Shown piece by piece: positions 27,291 to 40,774 of a DNA stretch of 64,000 nucleotides; positions within the stretch are counted from its first letter, which is position 1, and every line of letters starts with the position of its first letter. Below the pieces are notes generated by a model, which was not told the DNA's origin, ran no database searches, and was given only the letters and a program-made list of their open reading frames with translations. Source of the DNA: Sclerurus mexicanus (taxonomy: Eukaryota > Chordata > Aves > Passeriformes > Furnariidae); NCBI GenBank assembly GCA_013396755.1, contig VWZF01001696.1, forward strand, positions 496,001 to 560,000. The letters run 5' to 3'. The translations under genes were made by a program, and so were the position numbers.

Positions 27291-27991
27291 CCATGAGCAA
27301 TAAACAAGAGTGTTCCACTTCAGTCAAGAATTCAAAAGCTTTTTCATGAACTTAATTAAGAACTTTTCTGACAGCGAGGAATACTAATTGTCTGTTGCAA
27401 CCTCGAAGAAGGAAATCAAAGGAGGTCTGCTGAAATTCAGGATTTGCAAGAAATCAGCTTTCCTACCTGCCAAAAACTGATAACTAAAAATAGGAAGTAG
27501 AATGAAGGAAGGATTTCAGAATTGTTTCTAAGGAATTTCCCCTGACTGAAGCCTTTGGAATTTAGCTAAGGGACATCAGTAGAAGAAAATAAGTATACAA
27601 CACACTGAAGCATTTTGATGCAATTAATAGATTTATTTTTTTGTGCAAGTAAGATAAATTGAATTCTACTGTGATTTACATTATCTAGAGTTTATGACAG
27701 GGGATGTGGAGAATAGTTACATTAGAATATTTTCCAGGGAATGTGATATTTTAACTGGCTAATCTACTCGAGTAACTTAGAAATGATACAATGCCAACTG
27801 CCTTTACTCATCTGTCTTTATTCCTTATAAACACAAACTGTTTCAAATGATAAGCTATGAAATACAGGGAGTTGGTAAGGGATACCAAATAAATGAGGAA
27901 AAAATCCAGATCTGCAGGTAGAAAGAGGCTGCCCAGGAAGTGTATTTTTGACAGAAGATACCCTGAGAAACATACTGTCCCATTTTCAGAT

Positions 27992-29310
27992 CACAGAATC
28001 ACAGCATCACAGAATATGCTGAGTTGGAAGGGACCCACAAGGATCATCAAATCCAACTCCTGGCCCTGCACAGGACCATCCCCAAGAGTCACACCATGTG
28101 CCTCAGAGTATCATTTAAACACTTAAACCCTGTCAGGTGCTGTAACCACTTTCCTGGGAAGCCTGTGCCAGTGCCCAAACACCCTTTGGATAAAGAACCT
28201 CTCTCTAATATCCAACCTAAACCTCCCCTGACGCAACTTCAGGCCATTCCCTCAGGTCCTGTCACTGGTCACCACAGAGAAGAGATCAGTGCCTGCCCCT
28301 CCTCTTCCCCTCACAAGGAAGCTGTAACTGCAGTGAGGTCTCCCCTCAGTCTCCTCTTCTCCAGGCTGAACAGACTAAGTGCCCTCAGCTGCTCCTCATG
28401 AGGTTTCCCCTTAAGGCCCTTCACCATCTTTGTTGCCCTCCTTTGGATGCTCTCTAATGGCTGAATATCTTCCTTATGTTGTGGTACCTGAAACTACCCA
28501 CAATATTCAAGGTGAGGCTGCCCCAGTGCAGAGCAGAGCAGAGCAGGACAATCCCCTCCCTCGACCAGCTGGCAATGCTTTGCCTGATGCCTCCCAGGAC
28601 ACATTTGGCCCTCCTGGCTGCCAGGGCACTGCTGACTCATATTCAACTTACCATTGACCAGCACTCCCAGGTCCCTTTCCATGGCACTGCCTTCCAGTAT
28701 CTCATTCCCCAGTCTGTCCATACATCGAGGATTGCCCCATGCCAGGTGCAGAATTCAGCACTTTTTGAACTTCATAAGGTTGGTGATTGCCCAGGTCTCT
28801 AATTTGTTGAGGTCTCTTTTGTTTTTGGGTTTTTTTTTCTGTTTTTTGGTTTTTTGTTTTGTTTTTGTTGCCAAAAGCAAGTTCCTTTCCAGTATTGTAT
28901 CCAAGTCATTTATGAAGATGTTGAAGAGCAGACAGGTCCTAAGATGGATCCATGTGGAACCCCATTAGTGACAGGTCACCAATCTGTTCTTATCCCATTC
29001 GCTGTTACCATCTGTGTTTGACCTGTGAGCTAATTGCTCATCCACCACATGATGTGTTTATCCAGCTGTGTACTGGACAGTTTTTCCAGAAGAATCCTGT
29101 GAGAGACAGTATTAAAAGCTATACTGAAATCCAAAAAGATTATATCAACTGGCTTCCATTGAACACCTAGGTGGGTTTCCATGTTGTAGAAAAAAATCAG
29201 GTTTGATAAGCAGGACTTTCCTCTCAGGAAGCCATGCTGGCTGTGACCAGTGACTGCATTGTCTTTCAGGTGTTTTTCAATACCTTCCAGAATACTACTA
29301 GCACTGCTAG
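27992..29310 (-). mobile_element. CR1 LINE, 5'-truncated 1.3-kb copy, antisense to RIMS1
   Basis: The 3' end is at left: tandem 8-mers CACAGAAT/CACAGCAT/CACAGAAT at 27992-28015 (complement of ATTCTGTG). Reading the - strand from right to left gives ordered CR1 reverse-transcriptase pieces. These are SQHGFLRGKSCLSNLI and VDIIFLDFSIAFNTVSHRIL (about 29270-29095), GVPHGSILGP (near 28970-28940), KDLGVLV-like RDLGVLVNGKLNMSQQC (near 28665), QPHLEYCG (near 28500), then LRALSLFSLEKRRLRGD and the 3' UTR. Stops and frameshifts make it inactive. The FADDTKL region is missing and replaced by a T-rich tract. Confidence 0.95.
28806..28872. repeat. T/G-rich low-complexity tract inside the CR1 copy
   Basis: About 65 bp of TTTTG/TTTGGG-type sequence sits inside the antisense CR1 between its GVPHGSILGP and RDLGVLV regions, where roughly the FADDTKL-coding segment should be. 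It reads as A-rich sequence in CR1 orientation. It could be the tail of a nested A-tailed insertion whose body was lost, or slippage expansion after a deletion. Confidence 0.75.
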
Positions 29311-29744
29311 TATGTACAAAAACTAGATAAATTTTTCTGTTTGTACATGGGAGAAAAAAAAGGAGAAGAATATTTGCATCCTGTGAGGACAAGAAATTGT
29401 TTGCAACTTTGGTAGTAACCAAAGAAAACTTGAGACATCACCTGCTTTGAACAAATATCTAAAAATAATTGGGCCTTAGTTATTTGTAGAAGGAAACTGA
29501 AAGACCTGGCTGCAGAAGTGTCTGGTTGGCTGATGCTCTTTTTTCCTTTGTTAAATTTAGGGCATTAGGTAAATCCTTTAAATTTATGAGACTTCTGGCA
29601 TAGAGCCAGAATTCAAAAAGGGCACTCAGATGACCAAAGAGGCTTTTGGGCCATTAAGCCTGACATTCACCTTTGGCATTTGCATTACTGCATTTGGAAA
29701 ACGGGTAAAGGGAGGACACAATTCTTAGAGCATTATGTTTTTAA

Positions 29745-29890
29745 AGCTTATTGAAAGGTTGCAAAAGGTTCAGTTAAGAGCTACGATAATGTTTCAGATT
29801 CTGGAGAAACTACTTTTCAGTGGAGGGTTTAGAGATTTCAATCTATTTAGTTTGTCACACAAGATCAAGAGGTGACTTGATTATAAAGTG
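29745..29890 (+). mobile_element. Probable ancient LINE (CR1/L2-like) fragment
   Basis: The + strand can be read with small shifts as ERLQKVQLRATIMF..., then NLFSLSHKIKR. This resembles the end of CR1/L2-type ORF2 ('LERVQRRATKMI ... LFSLEKRRLRGDL'). It is highly diverged, and flanks back to about 29560 and out to about 29960 may belong to it. The identification rests on a weak pattern only. Confidence 0.45.
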
Positions 29891-32800
29891 TAAAACTTTC
29901 ATACACGCACAGTATTCACCACTAAAAGCTTTTTAATCCAGTGGTGAAAGGCAGAATAAGCACTGAGGGATGGGAGTTGAAGTGACTGTCCTTGGAAGCA
30001 GGGCATGCATTTTTAATGGTGAGTGTGATTCACCTAGGAGGTGTTCATCTCTCAGCATTCTCTGAACAAGACTTGTTTCTTATCTGAAAGTTTATGCATT
30101 ATAGAGCTTCAAATCCGATCAACATAGTGTTATGTACTTCCTGAACTCCAGGACTTAGATAATTTGGATTTTTTAATTTTCTTGTTCTTGTCTTCCCCCC
30201 TGACCTCCCCAAGAAGAGACAGAATGGGCCATTTTTAAACCTGTTTAGAGGAGCTAGAACTCAATTTTTTGGTGTCAACATGTTGCATGGATGTTAGTGT
30301 TCATATTATACATCTTCTTAAGCCAGCAACAGGTTTCCTAAAGGTTTTTATGGTCTATTAAAGACAACTTACCTAAACTTAGTGCTTGAATATATTTAAT
30401 TGCACGTGCTGATAATATTTCCAATATAATTGTTGTAGCCACTCCACTGTTTCTCACTAATCTGTCATACATACCACTGATCATAACTCCCTGATAATCA
30501 ACTAGGTAATGGCACAAAGTGTGTAAAGCTATGTTTCCCCACTTCTCCAGGCCAAGTACTAACCTTTTCAGTCTCCAAGCAATGTAATGGTTTTGCTGAA
30601 CAATCTATATGAAACACCAAATTATCCCCTAGATGCCTTGATCTAACAAAATTACATCAAATAGGATGCCTAGTGTATTTCGGTTCAAACTTATCTAGGG
30701 ACATTATCATTTGAGTTCCTAACAGTCTACCTCCTTCCAATCTTCCTCACATATATTTCAATCTTCTAATGACTTGTGACATAAGTAAATTACAGTAGCA
30801 ATGGCAGTGAGCACAGGCAGGTAATGTAGTACACACCAAAAACCCCATCTCCTAGGTCTCAGTTTCGTCAGAGAGAAAAAGAATCCTGTCTGTCCTTCAG
30901 TGTACCATATCCTATGTCACCTCTTCCTAAAGTATTAGAAATGGCATTTCATGTAGTGCAATCCTAGCAGGATGCTTTTTGTATTAGACATACCAGGATA
31001 TTATTTGGACAATCTTGGCAATTTATTGAGAGAAAGAAAGGTGAGAGTTGATCCTACCCAGGGGTACTTACTCCTTTTCAGGAAAAATGCTACTTTTCAT
31101 GAGGCAAGCCACATTTATTTTGCCCCATCATTAAACATAACAAATTTGTCTAGCAAATTGTACCTAACTTCCTACTTTTTGGGAAGCTGGCAGATATGAG
31201 ACCACATCAGTGACATGGTCGGATAATGTCAGTGTTCTGGGCCCAGCTCACCTCTTCGCTGTCCTGGCTGTAAACCAAAACTTGATGCAATGCACAGATG
31301 GCTCAGTAGGTGATTTTTTTTGAAACATAGGAAAACTCTCAGTGTTTTTGCTGTTGGCCAGCTCCAGGAATTTTCTTGAAGCCTCCAGATATTAACTTCT
31401 ACTTCAGAAATGCACTAGTGACTCTGGATTATAGCTGACAGAAATAAATTTTTAGTAGTTCCACTTGGATGGAGAGAGCTGATAAGAAATCATCATCAGC
31501 TCTTTTGAAGGATCTCACTCTAGGCACCCATACAGCCTCACTCTTTGTAATTCTGTTCAGCTTTTAGAGAGTACTGTACAATGTGCTGGATAAAAATGTC
31601 ACTTAAGCACTCCTGACATACAGCTTGGGATTTTACATCATGTACCTCAAGTAAAGTGGGGGAGTGCCTTTTAAAAGACATGGCACAGAACAAGACTGCA
31701 AAATAGTAGTCTCCTTCTATGACTGTTCCATGTTGTTATGGAAAAATCTGTGAAATTAGCAGAAAAGTCAGTGATCATCAAAACCACAAGAACTCTGCTT
31801 AGATGAGCAGAGACTTCTGGCTCAAGCAATATGAAATCTTGATGTAAAAGAATGAGATTCTTCCTTTAAATCTAGTTCCATCTGGAAATCCATTTTTAGG
31901 TTAAGAAAATACTGAAGTATGACAGGAACTAAATCTTTACAGCTTTTGGCTCTGTAAAGGGTTATCCAAGGGGAATGAAATATCTTTTCCTTCTAGAGAA
32001 TATGTAGGAGATTATTGCTATGGTTAGATCTAAGTACTCTGGAACAAGTTATGACTTGGTCACTTGAAAATTTTCAATGCTTTTTCTATGGGCAGAGTTA
32101 CCCTGGAGATTTGTACCTGGAACCTTCTGTGGCACTGAACCAAATTTTTGAAGGTCTCAGCTTTATGGCACGTGATGGCTCACTAGCCTGTGGACTCCTG
32201 TGGAGATCCAAAATGATCAGGAGTCTTGAATAATGGGCTGTTGTGAGGACCACTGCAGAAAAGTAGGAAATATTAACCAAGGAAAAACTTTGGAGAAACA
32301 TCTCTCTACCTAATTTATGGGTACTTCAGAGCAGGAGGCAGAATCATAAAACAGGTTAGCAGACTCTGTGAGGGGTTTCCCAATGGACACTCACTGCTGT
32401 TATTCAAGACATGATTGGTTTAAAATGAGCCCTAGAGGTTTTATGCTAGGACTTAAACAGCAAATGGGTTAGTAGAAGCTTTTCTTCTCTTAAAATCATA
32501 CCTATGATGAGTATGGCTCCTCAGGACAGAACTTCTCTGGGTCTGCTAGGTGTGATGAATGAGATGTGGTTACTGAAGCATCCCTCTTGGTGTCCTTCTG
32601 TTGTGTTGTTCAGATGACAATTTTCCAATATGCATTGTTACAGGAATAAAATCCATGTTTTGATAAATTAGCAGTACTGAACTATGTGGACTAAATTTCT
32701 TTATGGGATTGTCTTTTTGGAAGAGTTTGGGCATAAATAGTAAGCTTGGGAATTAACCAAAATGTTGATAGATACAGGAAGGAAAGGAGAAGAAAATTTG

Positions 32801-35800
32801 AAATTGGATGTCATGTTTTTCTATGGGCCTTGTTATGAAGGTTTAGATCAAAGGAAAAATAGTTTGCACTAATTTTGGGCTTACACTTTCTACTCAAAAA
32901 CTTCATCAGGTTAAGAGAGTCTTGCAGAAAAATTCTTTGCTAACACTGACTTAATTCTTAGCTTGTACAATCAAGAAGCAGGGACAGTCAGCACAAAAGA
33001 GGCTCTATTTTTCTACTGAGAATATTTTCAAACTGAATACAATTTTCTTGAAACAGTTATGAGCAATGATATTTTAGAGAAAAAGTAGGTAATAAAAATA
33101 TAGAGCATGCTATTGGTTTTCTTTCACAAATAGTATTCTCAAAAACATTTAACTTCAATAGGGAGTAGTAGATTAAAAGGATTGAAAATAAATCGTAAAT
33201 ATAAAGAGCCTTGGCATTTTTAATTTTACCATGTGCTAAGCTTAAAGCATAAAATAAACCAGTTAATGTTCTCCTTTTCTAATTTTCTAATTCACTGAGA
33301 TGCCATATGCTTTTCATTTGTGTTTACTTTGGCATCCAGAAGAATGAAGAGAATTAAATAATGCTGGAGACAAGCTTAATGATTATCTTATATTCAAGCA
33401 CTTTGATGGTATATTTAAAATAGATGTGTGAGCCTTTTTTATTCCTTGTAATATGGAAATTATAAAGGAAGGTGAACAGGATGATAAATTAGAGATGCTC
33501 TTAGCGAGGCTGTTAAATTATTTTTAGGTAGAAGACATACTGTACACACTGAGCCTCAGCTGAATATAATTAATTTGAAACGTTATCACTGTTGTGCTTG
33601 CAGTCCTATTGTAATTTTTTTTCAGTTCTGCATTTTGCTGGCTCCCATCACACCCCTCGCTGTGAGATCTTTTCCTGTTTTGCACGTGTCCTGTTTGTTA
33701 CCACCATATGGTAGTTAGAATTTCAGTAGCTTTGCTCTGTTTACAGACCACTGTGCTTTGTCATATTTCTGCTGCTCACCCTGTATTGCCATCTGATACC
33801 TATCATCTGTTTAACACATTGGATGCCAAAAATATTCAGATTTCTTTTTTTTTTTCAAATGCTTATATGAGAAAGACTGCTTCAGCAAACTGTTTTAATA
33901 AGCATTGTTCCAAAGTAATTTCCTGTTACGTTGAAGCAGTACCCACACCTCTAAACTTTCCAAGCCTTTTTACCAGGTGCCAGCTGACTGAAGGGATAAA
34001 CTCCAGCACTGGGGATTTTATTTTTTTTACCTTCTGTGTATTGCACTGTTCACAGCAGACCATAGAGTGTTTAAACATCTTTTCCCACTGTGTGACTGTA
34101 ACAAAACCAATACTGTCAGAGTATAGCAGGGTTTGTTCATACCCTGGTTGCTAATTGCAATTTAGCTGAGGTTGTACTAAGGAACTGTTTTTGAAACTGT
34201 TTTGACAGATAAAATACATTTTGATTTGCAAGTGTTGAGATTAGATAACTGAGGCTGTTTTAATCCAGCATTTCAATTACTCATGGTATAGACACCAAAA
34301 ACCCTCACTTCACCAACTGTCACGATGTAATTGAACTTCGGGGTAAGGGGAACAGATAGAATGAAAAAAAAGGATTGTATTGCTGAATTAGAGGTAAAGG
34401 AGCCTGCAACAATAGTTATGGTATGATGATGAGTTTTTCATTTACTAACATTTTAAGATGCCAAAATCTTGACTTGCCAACTGTTCATAAGCTTAAACTT
34501 TAGAAGAGGTGCCTCTGTTTCCAATGGCTTCTTGATGTGGGCAAAGAAAAACAGCAATACACAGTTGTGTATCCATACCAAAGCCATATAATCATGTCCT
34601 TGTCTTTTGCGAGCCTTCCTGGGTGTTGCTGGGCATGAGGTTTTCCAAACAGATTTAACTGCTTAAAGGTGCAAGTCTATGCAGGGCCAACTGCCTATAA
34701 GCAGTAGCTGATCTCTTAAGACTTGGAGCGTTGTTCTGCTCTCCAGTGAACTGTCTCTGTTGTGAATAGATTGGTTGATCAGAACAACTTCTGCCTGGTT
34801 ATGGATTCAGCTGGCTGAATTTAGTGGTGCTACCGACCAATATTGATCAGTTGGGTAAATAGGCTTCTCTTTTATTTTCTCTCTTTTTCATGCACTGCTT
34901 CATTAAAATGTCTAGTGAATAAGAGAGACAAGTAGTGGTACCCATGTATGCGATTTTGTGTAGGTGCAAATCTGTGCCTTACTTTTTAAAGCTCTTTCTT
35001 AAGATTTTCACTAATCTTTCCCCACCCTCTCCAGTCCTTAAATAGAGCTTTTCTACTGTAACACCCTGCCTCCCCACTTGCTGTCCTGCTCCTTTCAGGC
35101 TTTTTGCACCTTGTTTTACATGACTTTCAGTTATTCTCCATGATATGGCCAACTGGTTAAGATGTGGTGACCATCCTTAGGATAAAAACATGCCCCTGGT
35201 AGCATATTATGTGATTGAATAAATTGATTCAATAAATTGAAGAGACCACTATTTAATTCTCTTTTGGTTCACTCTGAAAACAGATTAGGTTTTGTATGTT
35301 CACAAAAATTTGATTGTGGTGAAGTTTAGCTTAAATAAATCATATTTGTATTCCATAATAAAATGAAACTGATGTTTTTGAAGAGAAAATAAATCAAGTT
35401 ATTCTTTACTCATCTATTTAATGTATTTTAAGGGACATTTACTAGCAGAACCACTTCACAAAATAGTATTTTACTAGAAAAATTTCCTGTGGGGCTCAGA
35501 GAGTACTGCTTTAAGGATCATTCTATGGCATTGAATCATTGTTATGCCATCACAAGCTGATACAAGTCAGCTCTTTTGGGAGACAGGTTTTATATGCTTT
35601 TCATATAACATGAAAAATAGAGTGTTGTGATGGATTAGGTTCAGTAATATTTAAGTATATGAGGAAAATGAAAATATCTCTTAGTTAATAAGGAAACGTT
35701 TTAAAAGGAACTTTCTATCAGTCTTTTTTAAAAGGTTTTATAAAAGAAGCTTCTGTCTAACATATCTAGGGCTTGTATTTTTAAATAAGCAACCATGTAT

Positions 35801-36090
35801 GAAAATTACCTTTATCTGCAAATGCAGTAATGTTAAAGAAAATACCCTGTTATTTTAGAAATAGTACTAGCATGTCTGGGTGTCTTGGGTATCTTTGTTT
35901 TCCATCATACACCTGTGCTAAAACTATGCTATGCTATGATACACTCTAGAAAAAAAGCACAGAACAAAAACATGTCACTGAAAGAACAAAGGCAAATTAA
36001 CTTTAATTAGCTGTCTTTAATATTTTTATCAGTCCCCTTGGTGTCAGAGTAAGTCCTGATTACATAATTTAGGTAAACCTTTCATAAAAC

Positions 36091-36129
36091 ATATATATAT
36101 ATACATATATATGAGATTTATGAGATTTA
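36091..36129. repeat. (AT)n microsatellite plus a 9-bp tandem duplication
   Basis: An imperfect (AT)n run at 36091-36112 (interrupted once by AC) is followed by two head-to-tail copies of TGAGATTTA (36112-36129). Confidence 0.85.
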
Positions 36130-37204
36130 TTGGTGAATCGATATTTATCTCTGAAATAGCTGGGAAAAGAAGAGAGGAGTCTCAATCTTACTTCCCGAAT
36201 TAGCAAGAGCTAAATTGTAAGGGTGTTGAGAATTGAAAAATGCTGGACGATGATCTGCTTGTTGTGGTTTAGTAATGTAGGCAGGAGAAAATTTCTCAGG
36301 CCTCTTTTTACAGTGGATCTTATGGAAACTGTTAATCTGACAAATTTTAGAGAACTCAAATTCAGTTTTAAAACAATCTCTATAGTAAACCTTGTTATTT
36401 TAATTTTCAGTAAGAAAAGCCTTTTTTTCTAAGAGACACATACTCCTGTTAAAGTTAAATACAAACAATATTAAGTCAATATTTGTACCTTGAAATTTGA
36501 TAGAACTTTATTTCTTGAAATGCCTAGGTTTGACAGTGCAATTGTAAGAGATGCTCAAGCTGGCACTTCTGCTGCAGTCAATGGTTTTATTACCCTATTC
36601 CTCAGCTTCTGATTCTGTTGCCCTTTTTTTTTTTCTTTTTTCAATATATAAGCATTAATGCAACTTTGTGGGCTCAAATTTTCTTCCTTTCAGTCCTGTC
36701 TAACCCCATTCAGTATCCTGGAGTGGCTGACTGTGTGGTTGCATGCGTATTGCTGTCCCTAGGCCATTAAGGTTGATTTTCCTGCAACGGGTATTGCATG
36801 AATGTGGCAAGTGAAAGAATATAGTAATTTACCTCTGCAGTTTTGATGCATGAGTAGTTCCAGCAATCTTTAAAAAGCTGAATATATTTATAGGTCCTGT
36901 GTTTATTAGATAGATAATGCCTGGCCCTGAATGTGTGTTTTAATGCTTCAGTAAGAGTGGAACTGTAATGTAGTGATATTCCTTTAACTTTTTAAGTGTT
37001 CAGGCTGCTAATAGTACTGTGTATGAACTCATGAAACTTTTCGAATGCTGTTGCTTGGAATTGGTGACAACTCTTCAGAGGAAACCAGCTGCTCTCCTGC
37101 TGCACTATCTTGTTAGAAGAGCTGAGTGGTGAAGGAATTACAAGGGAAAATGCAGCAGAGCTGTGATGGTTATGTGGGGTGACTGATATTGGTGAGGTTG
37201 TCCA

Positions 37205-37265
37205 CAGAGGTAAGAGGTATATAAAAATGCCCATACTGGTTAAGACCAAAGGACAAGGCATTGAC
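37205..37265 (+). other. Possible ancient amniote interspersed repeat
   Basis: CCCATACTGGTTAAGACCAA followed by AGGACAAGG resembles a 'CATACTGGGTCAGACCAAAGGTCCATC' word frequent in reptile and bird repeats, recalled from general knowledge. The match is short and unsupported by longer alignment. Confidence 0.25.
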
Positions 37266-40200
37266 ACGTTGTGGGGTGTCATCACCACCCTTCTACTGGC
37301 TTCAGTCAAACTGTCAGTACTGGTACAGCATTGGGAAGAGGAAAAAGTCTGACAGGCAGGATCCCAGTGATTTTGGGGTCTCCAACGTCGTACTAGGTCT
37401 TTGGGTAGAATATAGTTTGAGTAGCCTGCTGACTCTGCGGAGGTCTTCGAGGTGCTCTGCTTCGTGTCCCTTGCAATAGACTGTCCTTATAGTTGATGCT
37501 TTTTCTCCTAACACCTTCTATCTCTCCTATTTTTTTTTTCTTTTTCAAAAATTCTTTGACTCCAGTGTTTGTTTTCCCAGTTTTGTGGTGATGTTGACAG
37601 TCTTTAACTCCATCTTTCTTCCTTAGGTCATTTTAGGGCTTGAGAACCAACAGTGGCCTATTGGGGCAGCTCAGGGAAGTGTAAAGGTATAGGGCAAGTG
37701 GGTAGATATGTCTCCTCCCTGTATGATACCACTTCATGCACCTTTATATTCTAACAAACTGCTGATTTTACTGTATTAGGGCACAGGAGTCTGCTCACCT
37801 TGGAAGCTGACAGTAGTGGGATGAGAGTAGAGTCTAACTCGTGGGACTGATGATGAGTAAGTGAAATTCAAACAATAACTGGAAAGGCAGATACTATAGC
37901 TAAAATAGGATGGTAAAAGAAATAGAAGGGTTGAATATTTAGCAAATACGGTGTGGTTTCTGCAGTGCAGTATGGAGTCAGATGCTGCACTAAGGCACAG
38001 AGGCAGCCTGCATTCTAGAAGCATGCTGGACTCTCTTCCAGAAGACCAAAGTTAACATGTGTTGTACCACACCTTGTCGTTTGCTGGTTCTCAAAATATT
38101 TGGATTTGATATTCAGAGGTGAGTGAAGAAACTATGGAGAACTACGGTTGCTGCTTGCAGTTTTTAAAACAGGTGTTTCCAATGGGCTTAGGGACAAATG
38201 TTTATGAATATTATTTTGGTGTGGATCTAGGTGCAAGTTCACTCACTGGAGAAGACTTCATATTATATTAAGATTTGTGTCACTGAATTTAGGCAGTGCA
38301 ATTACTACTTGGATAATACTAAAAGACCTGTTAGGTTAGTGGAGCTATATCCTTTTCCTGTTCATGGAAGATAGGGAAGTGGGTAGCTTCTTGCCACTAT
38401 TTCCCACTCACCATCCTATTCTATGATATTTTCAAAGTCATTAATGCTACCCCTTCTGTTTGTACTTCCATCATAAGCTTACTTGAGGGGCTTTATGTGA
38501 AACCTGCTCTTCTGGCTGGCCTAAAATGCTGGAATTCTGGTGCTGTGACCTCTTCTGACAAGGCTCTCATTCTCTAGGACAGACAGCTGAAGTCTCTTCC
38601 ACTCTGATGTAATCTTCCACACTTAAGACTCCCTCTCCATCTTGGACAGAATGATCATGTCTTTCATTTGTTTTTCTTCTATTCAGGATTTGTGTTGCCC
38701 TTTCAGTCTTTTCCATACTTGTGCTGTGACCTGGAGGTGTTCTTCCTTGGTGTTGTGCAAGCCATCTGGGACATGATGAATAAGGCCCATGCCCTGTCCT
38801 AGAAGAGTGTTTCCAGATTGCAGCTCATAACAGCAATTAAGTGGAAGGGTTTACACCTCCTTAAAAAAGCCAAGGAAGGGCCACAGATTGCAAGGCCCTG
38901 AGATGTAGTTGGGATGAAGCAGTACTGGGTGGAAAATTGTTGGCTCCCTCCCTCAATCTTGTTTAATTTTTTTTTTTTTAACCTATAGATATACCTTTAG
39001 ATTCCAAAGAATTCTTCGGAGCTGAAATGTAAGAATTATCACTCAAAACACCCCATGAAACCCCCCATAATGCTACATGAACACTTTTCATGAAAAAAAG
39101 GCTAGTTTTTGAAACATAAGCTTTTCTGCATACAATTACCTTAAACAGAGGACCTGTACTCTACTTGAGACAGTAGAAATAGTCATATGAGGAGAATGGA
39201 ACACCTTTTTAGCAATGGTATCAGTTTTCATATTTTTGTTAACTCAGAATAAGAAAAAAGAAAGGCAGTTGATTAAAATTATTTGCAGTTTTCATAAAAG
39301 CCATGGCATAAGAATGTATGTATTTAGACAAAGAAGGGATAATAATTATTTTTTCAGTAGAGTAATTGATTCCTTCAGTACTAAATATATATCAGCATGT
39401 AAGTGCTTTTTAATCCAAAACATGCAGTTACTTTCTGGATTCCTCAGCTATTTAGCCTCTTTTAGTACTACTATGTGTTGTTTTCTGGGTTATCTGATTT
39501 CTCTTTTATACCTCAGAAAGGGTAATGGTCATTTGAGAGGAACTGTGGGAAGCTGGAATATAAATTCCTTACTGTAGATATTACACATTTTTGACTCACG
39601 GTTTTTTTGGTTGTGTAAGGAAGAAGTCTGCTTGTAGGCTGTAGTTATTTAAAAAACCCCAAACAAATGGAACTATATGAAAATAAAGTTTTCCAGTACA
39701 TTAGGAATTCTTCCAGGAAGTTGAAAAATTGTATTTTATGCAAGTTATTTAATGAGGTCATTTATATGCTTGCAGAAAACCTGTCCTTAATAAAATGTTA
39801 GCTTGAAAATGGCTGTTGCTGCTGGTGAAAAGGCACCAGATAAGACCCCAGAAATAAAGCTGCAGTCCACAGCACTTTGCTGGTGTGTCTTTGCTCTTGT
39901 GTGATGAGGAGAGGCACTTCTTAACCAAGGTGTGGGACTTTTCTGCCGCAGCCTGTATAGTCTTACAAGGATGCTGCAAGGTAGTATGCACTTGATAACA
40001 GATTATTGGAAGGAACTTGAATTAAAATAGGCTTGTATAGAGGATAAAAGTATTTGTTACGTGTGAACAACTTTTGTTTCCAGCAGTGGTGGCCAGGTCT
40101 AGATTCCTGTGTCAGGTCTGTAAGTGAAACCTTTGTCTTGACCAAGTTTGAATTTTATCGTGAACTTCGTAACAAAATTGCCCCTTATGGACATGGGAAA

Positions 40201-40639
40201 AACCATGAGTATATTGCCTGAGGGTTGGAAAACAAAAAGTAAATGATTCGAATCATAAAATCATTAAAATAAATTTTTAAAAAAAAAGAAACAAAACTTA
40301 ATGAATTTCTGAATCATGTTAGGACATTGGTGTTACCATGTTGCCTGGAAGCCCTTATAATGGACTATAACCCTTCTGGAGTGAGTGCTTTTATACATGT
40401 AGAAGAAAAGGCAACCTTTGCCACAGGGGCAGTTTGCACTGTAAGTGTTAGGCAAATAATAAAATAACGAGAGCAGACAGGAGAGTCTATATTGTCTAGC
40501 CTGATACATAAAAGTTTTAACATACCTTTAATGTATCTAATTTTTGACCAGATGTTTGGAGGCATAAAGGTGAAGGAGAGTTTTAAGGAGGATAATGGGA
40601 TGGTGGTGCTGCTAATACTCCCATGTTAAAGGCAACAAG

Positions 40640-40774
40640 GGGAAGTCCTCACACACCAGGTTGAATGGGACTTTGAGCAACCTGATCTAGTCGAAGGTGT
40701 CCTTGCCTATGACAGGGAGGTTGGAACTAGATGATCTTTAAGGTCTCTTCCACTCCAAAACATTCCATGATTCT
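40640..40774 (+). mobile_element. CR1 LINE 3' end, short copy
   Basis: GGGACTTTGAGCAACCTGAT, then GTGTCCTTGCCTATGACAGG, GTTGGAACTAGATGATCTTT and AAGGTCTCTTCCACTCC follow the CR1 3' region in order. It ends ATTCCATGATTCTTG, a decayed pair of terminal octamers. Only about 130 bp remains. Confidence 0.92.

Larger units (their letters stand above)
29960..40639. other. Long intron stretch without recognised transposons
   Basis: More than 10 kb of AT-rich DNA in which I see only microsatellites, poly-T runs (for example near 36.63 and 38.97 kb), a 13-bp tandem (GATT[G/C]AATAAATT, 35213-35238) and the doubtful repeat word at 37.2 kb. The 148-codon frame at 33708-34154 is treated as chance. Confidence 0.5.

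Noticed and set aside
33708..34154. 148-codon + strand open frame with a hydrophobic, signal-like start and several cysteines
   Set aside because: About one frame of this length is expected by chance in 64 kb of such DNA. There is no domain pattern, no splice or promoter context and no recognised relative.
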